A stretch of 6,509 nt of DNA. Origin: Chloroflexota bacterium (GTDB lineage Bacteria; Chloroflexota; Limnocylindria; P2-11E). Below the pieces are notes generated by a model, which ran no database searches, was not told the DNA's origin, and saw only the letters and a list, made by a program, of their open reading frames with translations. Both the position numbers and the translations under genes were made by a program. The stretch lies in the NCBI GenBank assembly GCA_013695575.1, contig JACDAF010000352.1, positions 1 through 6,509 of the forward strand. Direction: 5' to 3'. This document shows, piece by piece, positions 6,237 to 6,509 of this stretch (the first letter of the stretch is position 1; the number at the start of each line of letters is the position of its first letter).

Positions 6237-6509
6237 ATGCGTCGCTTCCTCCCTGTCATCACCATCACGGCACTGCTCATTGCCGCCTGCGGTGGCGGTG
6301 CCGGCACTACTCCGAGCGCGGACAAGCCGACCATCCGGATCGGCTCCACGAACTTCAGCGAGCAGCTCATCGTCGGCGAGCTCTACGCACAGGTGCTCGA
6401 GGCGGCGGGCTACAAGATCGAGCGCAAGTTCAACCTCGGCGCGCGCGAGGTCGTCCTCCCGGCCCTCGAATCGGGACAGATCGACCTCGAGGTCGACTAC
6501 CTGGCGACC
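6237..6509 (+). CDS. Substrate-binding lipoprotein of the OpuC/OsmX-type quaternary amine transporter, 3' end cut by window edge
   Basis: Ninety-one N-terminal codons are present and stay open to the right edge. The protein begins with a lipoprotein signal: MRR, a hydrophobic core, then lipobox IAAC with the lipidated Cys18, followed by a Gly/Thr/Ser-rich tether to about residue 30. The mature domain opens with IRIGSTNFSEQLIVGELYAQ (33-52), the recognisable start of OpuBC/OpuCC/OsmX-like domains (commonly GSKNFTEQ). It continues with KFNLGAREVVLPALESGQIDLEVDYLAT, matching the family pattern in which a Leu-Gly motif precedes an 'AL.SG.ID' segment. The aromatic ligand-cage residues lie mostly beyond the window, so betaine, choline or carnitine cannot be separated. 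The start is fixed by AGGAG 5 nt upstream. Being the last visible gene of the transporter set, it is probably cotranscribed with it. Confidence 0.92.
   Translation, partial: MRRFLPVITITALLIAACGGGAGTTPSADKPTIRIGSTNFSEQLIVGELYAQVLEAAGYKIERKFNLGAREVVLPALESGQIDLEVDYLAT

Noticed and set aside
5462..6370. A 302-codon minus-strand open frame opposite permease 2 and the binding-protein start
   Set aside because: Highly charged, repetitive Arg/Glu/Asp composition typical of a GC-rich shadow frame; the plus strand encodes clear membrane and lipoprotein sequences.

Overview
The window is GC-rich bacterial chromosome from a free-living heterotroph. GTG starts are common, third positions are strongly G/C, and genes are packed with tiny gaps or overlaps. 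The enzyme set (a short LeuC/LeuD-like 'Aquifex-type' aconitase next to an NAD-type isocitrate dehydrogenase, then an OpuC-type osmolyte transporter) would fit a high-GC Chloroflexota or actinobacterial lineage, possibly an uncultivated soil or freshwater one. This placement is inference from gene style only. No rRNA, tRNA, CRISPR, transposase, integrase or phage gene is visible.

Left half, minus strand (1-2696): two consecutive TCA-cycle genes read leftward. Aconitate hydratase comes first (2696 to 624), followed 7 nt later by isocitrate dehydrogenase, whose 3' end is cut by the window edge. Together they take citrate to 2-oxoglutarate.

Centre (2697-2860): a 164-nt divergent control region. 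It holds a strong aconitase ribosome binding site, a weak candidate aconitase promoter, and a perfect 6-bp-arm inverted repeat with T-N11-A geometry that overlaps the start codon of the rightward lysR gene. A matching half-site lies exactly 30 nt away, over the candidate aconitase -35 box. This is the most interesting non-coding signal in the window.

Right half, plus strand (2861-6509): a LysR-type regulator, a CBS-tailed ABC ATPase and two membrane permeases are joined by three successive 4-nt GTGA stop/start overlaps. After a 55-nt gap comes a substrate-binding lipoprotein with its own strong ribosome binding site, truncated by the window edge. The four transport genes form a complete OpuC/OsmVWXY-like importer, most likely for glycine betaine, choline, carnitine or a related quaternary amine.

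The regulator is cotranscribed with the transporter and divergent from the TCA genes, so it may control one or both. I see no undescribed system here. The points worth checking are the operator architecture, an aconitase that lacks one canonical cluster cysteine, and the regulator-first coupled operon.
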